Shown: in pieces, positions 16,744 to 24,476 of the stretch
Layout of the letters: every line of letters begins with the position of its first letter
Numbering within the stretch: position 1 is the stretch's first letter
Source of the DNA: Candidatus Spechtbacteria bacterium RIFCSPLOWO2_12_FULL_38_22
Lineage (GTDB): Bacteria; Patescibacteriota; Minisyncoccia; Spechtbacterales; 2-12-FULL-38-22
NCBI GenBank assembly: GCA_001820055.1
Contig: MHOK01000001.1
Location: forward strand, 1-37,972
Reading direction: 5' to 3'
DNA length: 37,972 nucleotides
Made by a program: the position numbers and the translations under genes
Notes under the pieces: model-generated
Told to the model about the DNA's origin: nothing
Databases searched by the model: none
The model's input: the letters and a program-made list of their open reading frames with translations, nothing else

Positions 16744-17475
16744 TTATATTTTTTTAACCTTTAGTTTTTTTTGATTAGACTTAGATAGTTTAGGTAGACG
16801 TATACTTAGGATTCCATTTTCAAGAATGGCGTCTGATTTATCGGGATCTATTTCTGTGTGTAAGCGCACAGAACGAGAAAAGGCACCCCAATAGCATTCT
16901 TTGTAGAAATAATTTTCATCAGAAATTTGTTCTCCGTGAGTTCTTTTTCCGCGAATTGTGACAGAATCAGGAGATATGTCTATGTCAAGGTCATCTTCGT
17001 TTACGCCTGCGATAGCAGATTTGATGACCACTTCGTCGTCTAACTCATATACATCTATATTTAGACGGCCTTCTTCTAGGTATTCATCAAACGCATCCCG
17101 TGTTTTGATGTTTGTTTTTGTTATAGATGTTTTTGGTTTTCTGGGCATTCTTTTAGATTTTTTAGAACTAGCTGCCAAGGTAGCAATCGGTGTTTCTAGG
17201 TCCTCGTCTTCTGGTTCATCTTCCCCAAGCTCTTTTAGCATTTCTTCATCTACCTCCAGTTCGCCTTCTTCCAGTTCATCCGCTGGTTCATCTTTAGGTT
17301 TTTTTTCAAGTTCTTCTACACTGAAACCATCCAATGCTTCTGCCTCTTCGTCGCTTAAATCGCTAGAGTCAAAGTCATCTTCATCTCCATCGTATGCCAA
17401 ATTAGCCTCGTACTTAGTGTCGTCTATTTTTAATGATCTGCCTAATTTTTCGAAAAAAGAATCATGTTTAGCCAT
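16744..17475 (-). CDS. small heat-shock protein (Hsp20) with long acidic N-terminus
   Basis: 243 residues. The C-terminal ~100 residues form an alpha-crystallin domain: LNIDVYELDDEVVIKSAIAGVNEDDLDIDI, VTIRGKR, ECYWGAFSRSVRLHTEID, ILENGILSIRLPK. The last residues LKVKKI lack a clear I-X-I anchor. The first ~110 residues are unusual: highly acidic with Asp/Glu runs (EELEEGELEVDEEMLKELG), then a basic KKSKRMPRKPK patch. Ordinary sHsps are 140-170 residues. Holdase activity on unfolding proteins is expected from the family; the acidic arm may control oligomerisation. It lies between the PrsW-type protease and VanW genes, all on the minus strand with very short gaps, so this looks like an envelope or stress operon. 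Confidence 0.9.
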   Translation of the reverse strand: MAKHDSFFEKLGRSLKIDDTKYEANLAYDGDEDDFDSSDLSDEEAEALDGFSVEELEKKPKDEPADELEEGELEVDEEMLKELGEDEPEDEDLETPIATLAASSKKSKRMPRKPKTSITKTNIKTRDAFDEYLEEGRLNIDVYELDDEVVIKSAIAGVNEDDLDIDISPDSVTIRGKRTHGEQISDENYFYKECYWGAFSRSVRLHTEIDPDKSDAILENGILSIRLPKLSKSNQKKLKVKKI

Positions 17476-17478
17476 TTT

Positions 17479-18243
17479 TTAAGGTAGGGTTACTTTACTA
17501 AATTGTATTTTAGCTAATCTATTTATCCCTACTAATATTATTATACCAGAAATTATTAAAAGAGTTGCAATAATAATTACACCGAATAATCCACCGGTTG
17601 TTGATGCGTGTAAAATTTTACCCTCTAAATCCATTATAAAATTATTATAGACTCCGTGTAGCAGAGTGGCAAACACAAGCCCGCTGTAAAAAAATTTCCT
17701 TTTTTGGCTGGGTGTTTCTAGTGACAGTGCGATAAAATATCCTAAAGCTCCGCTTGCTATAACATGTAAAAATGTAGCTGTTACCCCCCGAAACATTGAG
17801 ATCCTAATTACGTCTGCGGCAGTTTCAGCAAAACCTATCGCATAGGTTAAATTTTCTATTGCGGCAAATCCGAGTGCTGCGGCTATCATGTACACCATTG
17901 CGTCCTGCGGTTCATCAAAAAATTTTTTTGGCATTGCGCGAAATCTTACCACTAAGTACTTTGCTATTTCTTCTACAAATGCGACAGCTATAAAAGAATA
18001 AGTCACGGCACTTAAAGCTATTGCGGCAAACGGCGCAAACACAAATTCTTGCGCGCCTGCTTCTACTATAACCACGGGAAGCGCTATGATTACACCCCAA
18101 ATGAATATCTGAGCGATATTGCGCGCGCGTTCTTGATGGCGGTCTTTATGCATAAAAAAAAGCAACCAAAGAATACTTGGCACTATAGAGAGAGGGAGTG
18201 CGAGCGTGCAGAGTCCCCAACAGCTTGTTGGAATGTCTTGCAT
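17479..18243 (-). CDS. PrsW-type intramembrane metalloprotease
   Basis: 254 residues with about seven hydrophobic segments. The family signature is complete: AFVEEIAKY (E91-E92), GFAAIENLTY (residues 125-134), FLHVIASGALGYF and LLHGVYNNF, whose Glu and His residues are the proposed active site of the PrsW/CPBP-like membrane protease clan. In Bacillus subtilis PrsW cleaves an anti-sigma factor; no sigma or anti-sigma gene is visible here, so the substrate is unknown. Its stop is three bases before the Hsp20 start. The N-terminal Met is the first possible and runs straight into a helix. Confidence 0.87.
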   Translation of the reverse strand: MQDIPTSCWGLCTLALPLSIVPSILWLLFFMHKDRHQERARNIAQIFIWGVIIALPVVIVEAGAQEFVFAPFAAIALSAVTYSFIAVAFVEEIAKYLVVRFRAMPKKFFDEPQDAMVYMIAAALGFAAIENLTYAIGFAETAADVIRISMFRGVTATFLHVIASGALGYFIALSLETPSQKRKFFYSGLVFATLLHGVYNNFIMDLEGKILHASTTGGLFGVIIIATLLIISGIIILVGINRLAKIQFSKVTLP

Positions 18244-18281
18244 ACTTATATTGTAACATGTAACTTTTGCTGTAGAAATTT

Positions 18282-18314
18282 AAATAAAAAACCAGTAATT
18301 TTGTTGCTGGTTTT
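18282..18314. terminator. terminator between the small membrane protein and the PrsW-type gene
   Basis: AAAACCAG (18288-18295) and CTGGTTTT (18307-18314) form an 8-bp stem with an 11-base loop. The minus-strand U-run comes from the A-rich bases 18282-18290. Confidence 0.7.
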
Positions 18315-18327
18315 GTTTTGTCTGGAG

Positions 18328-18669
18328 TTAAAAATTCGTGGTGCCGTAGCGGTTTTTATCGAATAAATCGTTTTGGGTTTCTTTAAATTTCGCCCAGCCT
18401 CCGTCTCCCATGCGCATACCTCCATACAGAAAGGACCAAAGAGAACGCAGTACAGACCATACAATTAAAACCAAAATACGTACCACAAGCATTATCAAAG
18501 ACATCAACAAGGCAATCCAGCCAATTCGTTTTATAAATTCGTCAGATGCTGTTCCGTCAATGATTCTTGAATTGACAGCCCTTTCCGCCAGTTGCGCAGC
18601 GAGAGCACCCATGGGCGCCCAAGTGGATATAACCGCAAATGCAGTAAGTCCCCAAAGCCATAGGTTCAT
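18328..18669 (-). CDS. small membrane protein, unknown, with own promoter and SD
   Basis: 113 residues: hydrophobic N-terminus (1-22, possibly a signal peptide ending ALAA), a polar middle, a strong second helix (about 50-80, IALLMSLIMLVVRILVLIVWSVLRSLW), and a polar C-tail rich in Gly, Lys and Asn. I do not recognise it. It has a near-perfect expression unit: TTGACA/TATAAT promoter at 18709-18738, Shine-Dalgarno AGAGGAG seven bases before ATG, and its own terminator. That suggests high, independent expression. Confidence 0.78.
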   Translation of the reverse strand: MNLWLWGLTAFAVISTWAPMGALAAQLAERAVNSRIIDGTASDEFIKRIGWIALLMSLIMLVVRILVLIVWSVLRSLWSFLYGGMRMGDGGWAKFKETQNDLFDKNRYGTTNF

Positions 18670-18708
18670 TTCTGCTCCTCTTTTTTGTAGAGATTGTTAC
18701 TAGCCATA

Positions 18709-18738
18709 ATTATAAGGTATTTATTTTTTTTTTGTCAA
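18709..18738 (-). promoter_or_regulatory. consensus promoter of the 113-residue membrane protein
   Basis: On the minus strand TTGACA (18733-18738), an 18-base spacer and TATAAT (18709-18714). The A-rich spacer may bend the DNA. The rest of 18739-18913 shows no feature. Confidence 0.8.
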
Positions 18739-18913
18739 GAAGCTCGTAATGGTTCAATACCTTCTGAACACCTTATATGGTAATTATGACTCATATGTCA
18801 TACACAACAAAAAATTGGCTCAATCGTAGGATTGAGTTGACTAAAAAGTTTCACGTTTTCCTCCTTCGTTCGTTAGTCAATGGACTTCGGGCGGACGCGG
18901 TATGTTTCATGTT

Positions 18914-21064
18914 TCAGGATATTGGCCATTTTCTAATCATGAGTGGTTCCTTGTCGCTAGACAGGTATTGATACAATTCTTCGGTTATAAACGGCATAAA
19001 TGGATGAAGCACTGTTAAGGCATCTATCCAGATATCAAGTAACAATTTTTGTCGCGATTTACGCATTTTTTTATTGTCGCCGTTTAGTATTTCTTTAGAA
19101 CTTTCTAGAATTTCGCTTGCGAAAGTGGTCCACATAAAATGATAAAGCGCCTCTGCGCTGTGCCAATACTCACAACGCTCCATATAGCGCGTTATTTTTT
19201 TTTTAAACTTTTTAAAATCTTTTGATATTTTTTTGTCCTGATCCGTTAAGATAGCTTTTTGTTTTGGGTCGTGGTCTTCTAAGTTCATTAGTAAAAATCG
19301 TGTAACATTCCAAAGTTTTGTAGCAAAATTTCTATAGCCACGAATTTTGTCTTCAGCGATGGTCGGGTCTTTACCTATGGAGTTTCCAACAATCAGCGCC
19401 ATGCGCAGAGCGTCTGCTCCGTACTCTTGGACAACGCCTAATGGATCTATCGCATTTCCTTTAGATTTACTCATTTTTTGGCGATCTTTATCTCTTACCA
19501 ATCCGTGTAAGTAAACAAGGCGGAATGGAATTTTTTTAGTTCTCCAAAGGCCAAGCATAATCATGCGCGCTACCCAGAAAAAAATAATGTCGTATCCAGT
19601 TTCTAGTATGCTTGTTGGATAAAATGTTTTGAAATCTTTTCCATTGGGCCAGCCAAGAGTTGCAAATGGCCATTGACCAGACGAAAACCAAGTATCAAAC
19701 ACATCGGGATCGCGTTCTAGCGCAGACCCACTACACTGGGAGCATTTTTTTGGTTCTTCGCCAGCAGTTATCGTCCAAACTTCCTTGTCGCTATTTGAGC
19801 AACTTTCGCATTTCCACGCGGGTATTTCTATGCCCCACCAGTTTTGACGAGATATGTTCCAATCTTTTATATTTTTCATCCAATGCATGTAGGTCTTTTT
19901 TTGGCTTTCAGGGATTATTTTAATTTTTTCATCCCTCACAGCTTTTATTGCGGGTTTTGCGAGCGGTTCTATTTTAACAAACCATTGTTTCATTAACATT
20001 GGTTCTATTATGTTTTTACATTTATAGCACAACGCTACAGTGTGTTTGTAAGCTTCTTCTTTTTCTAGTAATCCTTTGTTTTTTAAATCTTTCACAACTA
20101 TTTCACGCGCTTCTTCAATTTTCATGCCTGCGTATTTTCCAGCTTTGTTATTTAATCGTCCATTTTTATTTATGACAGATATAGGACCTCCAATTTCATC
20201 CTTATGTCGTTGCCATATTTCGTAGTCGTTTTGGTCGTGGGCTGGAGTTACCTTAAGTGCCCCTGTTCCAAATTCTGGATCTATTATTGAATCCGCGATA
20301 ACCGGCATATATCTTTTTTCTATAATTAAATCAACTTCAACTTTTTTTCCTATATAATTTTTGTATCTTTTATCTGTAGGATTTACAGCAACTGCCGTAT
20401 CGCCAAAAATAGTTTCAGGGCGTACCGTAGCTACAGTTAGGGGACCGTATTTTAAATAGTATAATTTATCGTCTTTTTCTTGGTGTTCAATTTCAAGTTC
20501 GCTAAATGCAGTCTGATGTTTAACACAATAATTAACCAAACGTTCTCCACGATAAATTAGCCCTTCCTTGTACATATCTTGGAAGGTTTTGTATACGGTT
20601 TTTGTTACTTTGTCATCCAAAGTAAAAACTTCGCGGCTCCAGTCGCAACTTGCGCCAAGGGTTTTTAGTTGCTCGCGTACAGTATTGCGATTTTTTTGAG
20701 TATAATTCCAAACTTCTTTATAAAATTGTTCACGCTTCATATCCAGACGGCTTCTTCCTTCTTTTTGTAACTTTTTTTCATAGACCACTTGAGTTTCAAA
20801 TCCAGCGTGATCCATTCCGGGAAGCCAAAGCGCTTTTTTTCCACGCATGCGCGCATAGCGTGTCATTATATCTTCTAGTGTTACAAATAGTGCATGGCCT
20901 ATATGTAGAGGGTCGTTGGCGTTAGGTGGGGGAATTAGAATGCAGAACGGCTCTTTATGTCGTGACGGCAATTTGTCCGGATTAAAATAGCCACTCTTTT
21001 CCCAAAGAGCGTATATGCGAGGTTCAGATTCTTTATGATTGTACCTTTTATCTAATTCTTTCAT
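18914..21064 (-). CDS. valS: valyl-tRNA synthetase, short form
   Basis: 716 residues; most bacterial ValRS have 850-950. HIGH is at 54-57 (PLHIGH), KMSKS at 530-534. The CP1 editing domain is present (TVRPETIFGDTAVAVNP, DPEFGTGALKVTPAHD). Two Cys clusters, CYKCKN and CESC...CSQC, are zinc-ribbon-like inserts. The anticodon-binding helices end at HPFMPFITEELYQYLSSDKEPLMIRKWP and the usual C-terminal tail with its coiled coil is missing, which explains the length and is common in CPR ValRS. ValRS is favoured over LeuRS or IleRS by the DPDVFDTWFSSGQWPFATLGWP block. No Shine-Dalgarno site or T-box leader is visible. Confidence 0.95.
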   Translation of the reverse strand: MKELDKRYNHKESEPRIYALWEKSGYFNPDKLPSRHKEPFCILIPPPNANDPLHIGHALFVTLEDIMTRYARMRGKKALWLPGMDHAGFETQVVYEKKLQKEGRSRLDMKREQFYKEVWNYTQKNRNTVREQLKTLGASCDWSREVFTLDDKVTKTVYKTFQDMYKEGLIYRGERLVNYCVKHQTAFSELEIEHQEKDDKLYYLKYGPLTVATVRPETIFGDTAVAVNPTDKRYKNYIGKKVEVDLIIEKRYMPVIADSIIDPEFGTGALKVTPAHDQNDYEIWQRHKDEIGGPISVINKNGRLNNKAGKYAGMKIEEAREIVVKDLKNKGLLEKEEAYKHTVALCYKCKNIIEPMLMKQWFVKIEPLAKPAIKAVRDEKIKIIPESQKKTYMHWMKNIKDWNISRQNWWGIEIPAWKCESCSNSDKEVWTITAGEEPKKCSQCSGSALERDPDVFDTWFSSGQWPFATLGWPNGKDFKTFYPTSILETGYDIIFFWVARMIMLGLWRTKKIPFRLVYLHGLVRDKDRQKMSKSKGNAIDPLGVVQEYGADALRMALIVGNSIGKDPTIAEDKIRGYRNFATKLWNVTRFLLMNLEDHDPKQKAILTDQDKKISKDFKKFKKKITRYMERCEYWHSAEALYHFMWTTFASEILESSKEILNGDNKKMRKSRQKLLLDIWIDALTVLHPFMPFITEELYQYLSSDKEPLMIRKWPIS

Positions 21065-21150
21065 ACTATTATTGTACTTTTGAGAATATCAAAAATCAAA
21101 TATCAAAAAGTTTTTTATAGCCTATCTTTATTTTTTAATTTTAAACGGAC

Positions 21151-22335
21151 TTAATTCTCCGTGATAAGTTTATTGCTGTTAGCTTCCAAAACTTTCCAGT
21201 CTGATACGTATCCGTTTTGGTAGCGTAAGTACCCCGCAATTGCAATCATTACTCCGTTATCTGTTGCCAGCTTTATCTGTGGGACAAGATACTGGGCGTC
21301 TGGAAGTTCTCTTTTTATTTCCTCTTGCAATTCTTTTTTGAGTTTTTGGTTTGCCGCAACCCCTCCGGCAAGCATTATTGTTTTTGTGTTATATTCTTTT
21401 GCTGCTTTTATGGTTTTTGAAATAAGCACATCAACTATCGCTTGTTGAAAACTAGCCGCCATGTCTGCTTTTTGAGTTTGAATTTCTTTTTTATTTAATT
21501 TTTCAAGCGTATAGCGAACCGCAGTTTTTAAACCAGAGAAACTGAAGTTGTAGTCACCGCTTTTTTCCATGGGTCGGGGCAAGTCAAATTTACGAGGATC
21601 ACCTTTTTTCCCTAATTTTTCAATGTGGGGTCCGCCAGGGAAGGGGAGTTTTAGCATTCTTGCAACCTTATCAAACGCTTCTCCAGCTGCGTCATCTAAG
21701 GTTTCTCCCAGAAGTTCATACTCCATCCAGTTTTTTACTAAAATTAATTGGGTATGCCCGCCGGAAACAGCTAGAGCTATTGCTGGAAATTTGATTGGTG
21801 AGTAGTCGGTATTTAGAAGGTTGACAGCAACATGTCCTTCCATATGATCTATACCAATTATAGGAATGTCCCAGAGAACAGAGAGCGCGCGGGCAAAGTT
21901 AACGCCGACCCAAAGGGCGGGTTCAAGTCCCGGTCCGTGAGTAACGGCGATTAAATCTATGAGGGGTTTATCACGGGTTGCTATTTTTATTTTAAAATTT
22001 TTTAACAGTTCTGGGTAACGGTGCAGTATATTATCAATAGCTTGAAGCTTGAAACTTGAAACTTGAAACTTTGAAGAACTTAGTTTTAATACTTTCTGGA
22101 GGGTTGGAATTAGGTTTTTTTGATGTTCGCGTTTAGCTAATCCCGGGACAACTCCACCGTATTTTTTGTGTATTTTAATTTGAGATGCAATTATATTTTT
22201 AAGTACCTTAAAAATAGGCGAATTTTTTTTCGTCTCGTTTTTGTCTTGACGAAACGGGCCGCTTGCTTCCACCAATGCAAGAGCTGTTTCATCGCAAGAT
22301 GTTTCTATGCCTAAAATAGTTAGCTTTTTGTCCAT
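21151..22335 (-). CDS. tsaD: tRNA N6-threonylcarbamoyladenosine transferase TsaD
   Basis: The catalytic subunit of t6A37 synthesis on ANN-decoding tRNAs. Start chosen at MDKKLTILGIETSCDET; a Met six codons earlier lies against a 36-bp palindrome and is rejected. Iron-binding His residues lie in HMEGH, and the ASKHA landmarks AVSGGHTQLILV, LGETLDDAAGEAFDK, NFSFSGLKTA and MLAGGVAANQKLK are intact. At 394 residues it is about 50 longer than usual. The excess lies after LIPTLQKVL, where SSSKFQVSSFKLQAIDN interrupts the fold before DLIAVTHGPGLEPAL. That insert is encoded by a short tandem repeat (ACTTGAA units near 22050-22070). TsaB, TsaC and TsaE are not in the window. Confidence 0.95.
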   Translation of the reverse strand: MDKKLTILGIETSCDETALALVEASGPFRQDKNETKKNSPIFKVLKNIIASQIKIHKKYGGVVPGLAKREHQKNLIPTLQKVLKLSSSKFQVSSFKLQAIDNILHRYPELLKNFKIKIATRDKPLIDLIAVTHGPGLEPALWVGVNFARALSVLWDIPIIGIDHMEGHVAVNLLNTDYSPIKFPAIALAVSGGHTQLILVKNWMEYELLGETLDDAAGEAFDKVARMLKLPFPGGPHIEKLGKKGDPRKFDLPRPMEKSGDYNFSFSGLKTAVRYTLEKLNKKEIQTQKADMAASFQQAIVDVLISKTIKAAKEYNTKTIMLAGGVAANQKLKKELQEEIKRELPDAQYLVPQIKLATDNGVMIAIAGYLRYQNGYVSDWKVLEANSNKLITEN

Positions 22336-22343
22336 ACACTTTG

Positions 22344-22379
22344 AACGCCCCAATCCGCCAGCTGGCGGATTGGGGCGTT
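22344..22379. repeat. 36-bp perfect palindrome upstream of tsaD
   Basis: Positions 22344-22361 are the exact reverse complement of 22362-22379; the centre is CCGCCAGCTGGCGG. A T-run follows on the + strand. It could cruciform, terminate + strand transcription, or be a member of the CCAGCTGG palindrome family also seen at 1235, 2515 and 14511. Confidence 0.9.
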
Positions 22380-22426
22380 TGGCAGTTTGTACTGGTAGAA
22401 AATAAATGTTTTCCCGACCCCTTTCT

Positions 22427-22565
22427 CGGGTTCAAATCCCGTTGTATATGGAAGGCGAAACGTACAAATTGCTTCGCAATTTTACGTTCCAGCAACGTAA
22501 AAACGTATACTTTTCAAATAAAATTTACGTTTTGTACGTTGTGGTCCCAACGGGATTTGAACCCG
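22427..22565. repeat. 18-bp inverted repeat from a tRNA T-arm flanking the 94-bp repeat
   Basis: CGGGTTCAAATCCCGTTG at 22427-22444 is the exact inverse of 22548-22565, which is the T-arm of tRNA-Glu. Between them lies the 94-bp repeat. The left copy has no tRNA body around it that I can fold. Confidence 0.8.
22448..22541. repeat. 94-bp repeat, copy 1, abutting the 3' end of tRNA-Glu
   Basis: Matches 37065-37158 with only two visible mismatches over 94 bases and no gaps. Its right end touches the last base of tRNA-Glu (minus strand). It contains two hairpins, AACGTACAAATTGC/GCAATTTTACGTT (one bulge) and one built on ACGT-rich arms. No ORF fits. Confidence 0.9.
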
Positions 22566-22616
22566 TGTTACCAGGATGAAAACCTGGCGTCCTAGACCAG
22601 ACTAGACGATGGGACC
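22542..22616 (-). tRNA. tRNA-Glu(UUC)
   Basis: Read on the minus strand: acceptor GGTCCCA/TGGGACC, anticodon stem CCAGG/CCTGG with loop TTTTCAT (UUC), T-stem ACGGG/CCCGT, discriminator A; 75 nt, no CCA. Its 3' end abuts the 94-bp repeat; its first 15 bases are duplicated at 22806-22820. Confidence 0.94.
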
Positions 22617-22820
22617 GCAAAATGCATTAACCCTATTTTTGGGCGGGCGTATTTTCAGCGCCTGCTTTGTCATTCGTCCGCCTCGGCTTCGCTCTTGGCG
22701 AGACGGGTCGCTTACGATGCTCTGGTATCGTTTTGCTCCTCACTTCGCGCATTCATCTAAAAATGCGTTCCGTTAAATGAATTCTATATTTCAAGGAGAG
22801 GGCACCTAGACGATGGGACC
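22602..22820. repeat. direct repeat of the tRNA-Glu 5' end
   Basis: CTAGACGATGGGACC occurs at 22602-22616 (the tRNA 5' end, minus strand) and again at 22806-22820. The 189 bases between them contain GC-rich stem-forming DNA (for example around 22690-22720) and no ORF or RNA that I can identify. Confidence 0.75.
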
Positions 22821-22924
22821 AGTAACTATATTTTACTGAAAAATTAAAAAAAATCAAGATTGTATATCGTGCAGTAATGTTATACTAGATTTAGTACACG
22901 AAAAATTAAGAAGGGAGGTGGCGC

Positions 22925-24319
22925 ATGACAGGCAAAGACTTAGTAGCAAATCCTTCGGAAGACGAATTTACAGTGAATGTTTCTCAAAAACTTTCTCCTC
23001 AATGGGATAAGTTTGTAAAAAGGGTTAGCGGCAGGGTTTTTGGACAAGACAGAGCTATTCGTAAAGCAGTAAGAAGAATTATGATTGCGTCCTCTGGTTT
23101 TCAAAATTCAGAAAGATCTCCGTCGCCACTTTTGTTTGCCGGACCCCCTGGGAGCGGGAAGACTTATTTGGCAGAAGTTTTAGCCCAAGAGTGGCTGGGA
23201 GCAGGGATAGGAGATCAAAGCTTAAACCCCTTGGTTAAAATTTCTGGAGAAAACTACACACAATCTCATGAGGGCGCAACTCTTAAGGGTTCCCCACCCG
23301 GTTATGTTGGATATGAAGATGCCTCACCGCTTGAAGAAATAGGAATGTTTGACAGACGCACAAGAGAAGGAGAATTTGAGGAAATATTAGGTGAATGGCT
23401 GAAGCGCTCACTAAAAGAGGAAGAGTTTAGTGAATTGCCAAAAGATGTACAAGACACACTCTCGCGTACTTGGGAGATGTTTAAGTTCTTCTATGTTAGG
23501 AAATTTATGCCATTTAGAAGTGTTCTTCTTGTTGACGAATTTGAAAAAATGCATCCAATTGTACAAAAACAGTTTCTTGGCATACTAGACAAGGGCAGGC
23601 TGCAGCTTCACAGTGGCAGGGTAATTGATTTTAGAGGTTGTTTAATAATTTTTACAAGCAACATCGGAACAGAAAAAATAAACAAGATCTTGGAAGGAAA
23701 TGCTGTAGGCTTTGCTCCACCCAAAGGAAACCAAGGAAGAATAATTGTAGATCAGGAAATTTACGAAATGGTTAAGGCCGAAGTTAAGCAAAAATTAGAT
23801 CCAGCAATTTACAGCCGAATAGGCAGTGACGGTATTGTGGTTTTTCATTCCTTATCTAAGGAAGAGTACAGAAGAATAATTGAAAAAGAGATTTCAAAAA
23901 TTAAAGATGGCTTTGCGGGAAGAAACGAAAGAGAGGGTGCGTTACTTATAAGCGTTAGCGAGGGATTTATTGATTTTATTTTGGAGGCAGCAGACGCAAA
24001 GCGCGAGGGTGCTCGTCAGATTGGTCGCTTGCTGGATAAGTATTTGAAAGAACCGCTGGTTGTTGCAATAAACAACGGAGAAATAAAGAATGGAGATACG
24101 ATTTTGTTTGATGTTGTGATAGAAGGTACGGGCAGGCGCGTTAAACTAAAAAGATTGCCAAGACCGAAGGGCATGAAATTAGTAAATATACCTCGCCAAG
24201 CTCAGCGTATTGATAATGTTATGAAAAGGGATATATTTAGAGATTTGGATAACTACTGGAAAAGAACAAAGTCAAGATTGCCAGACATAAAATCAAAAGA
24301 CGAACCTTTTTCAGTTTAA
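22925..24319 (+). CDS. single-ring AAA+ ATPase, ClpB/ClpA D2-like
   Basis: 464 residues with one AAA_2 module: Walker A GPPGSGKT (73-80), substrate-gripping pore loop SPPGYVGYED (123-132), Walker B LLVDE (201-205), sensor 1 TSN (244-246), and a ClpB_D2-small C-domain with sensor-2 Arg in EGAR (361-364). The block RGCLIIFTSNIG and the pore loop match ClpB D2 rather than ClpX, and there is no zinc domain. An insertion of about 55 charged residues lies between pore loop and Walker B. An unfoldase or remodelling role is inferred. A strong Shine-Dalgarno (GGGAGGTGG) precedes the ATG. It heads the PrkA/DUF444/SpoVR cassette, and its own terminator follows. Confidence 0.85.
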   Translation: MTGKDLVANPSEDEFTVNVSQKLSPQWDKFVKRVSGRVFGQDRAIRKAVRRIMIASSGFQNSERSPSPLLFAGPPGSGKTYLAEVLAQEWLGAGIGDQSLNPLVKISGENYTQSHEGATLKGSPPGYVGYEDASPLEEIGMFDRRTREGEFEEILGEWLKRSLKEEEFSELPKDVQDTLSRTWEMFKFFYVRKFMPFRSVLLVDEFEKMHPIVQKQFLGILDKGRLQLHSGRVIDFRGCLIIFTSNIGTEKINKILEGNAVGFAPPKGNQGRIIVDQEIYEMVKAEVKQKLDPAIYSRIGSDGIVVFHSLSKEEYRRIIEKEISKIKDGFAGRNEREGALLISVSEGFIDFILEAADAKREGARQIGRLLDKYLKEPLVVAINNGEIKNGDTILFDVVIEGTGRRVKLKRLPRPKGMKLVNIPRQAQRIDNVMKRDIFRDLDNYWKRTKSRLPDIKSKDEPFSV

Positions 24320-24370
24320 CTAAGACGCGGGAAATGAATGTAAGAAACCAGCTAGTAAAGCCGTAAACGT

Positions 24371-24396
24371 AATCCTCACGCTTGTGAGGATTTTTT
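24371..24396 (+). terminator. terminator between the AAA+ gene and prkA
   Basis: AATCCTCAC (24371-24379), loop GCTT, GTGAGGATT (24384-24392) and T6. TTGACT at 24402-24407 with AT-rich -10 candidates (24424-24431) may restart transcription for prkA. Confidence 0.8.
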
Positions 24397-24476
24397 ATTT
24401 ATTGACTATAAGTTCAAATACTGTAATTATATATCTAGTTGTTTTAAACCCCAGTTGCCACAAAGGAGGCCTGGAC

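Noticed and set aside
18739-18913. A T-box or other riboswitch at valS or trpS
   Set aside because: valS is read on the minus strand, so this stretch is downstream of it. The real leaders (21065-21150 and 1264-1359) show no T-box motif or specifier hairpin.
18777-18971. Plus-strand ORF of 64 codons
   Set aside because: It runs antisense into the valS 3' end and has no initiation signal.
22371-22446. A complete tRNA on the plus strand before the 94-bp repeat
   Set aside because: Only a T-arm (CGGGTTCAAATCCCG) can be folded; no acceptor, D-arm or anticodon arm fits.
24384-24476. N-terminal extension of PrkA
   Set aside because: It would be an AT-rich hydrophobic stretch with no Shine-Dalgarno site; GGAGG stands directly before ATG 24477.
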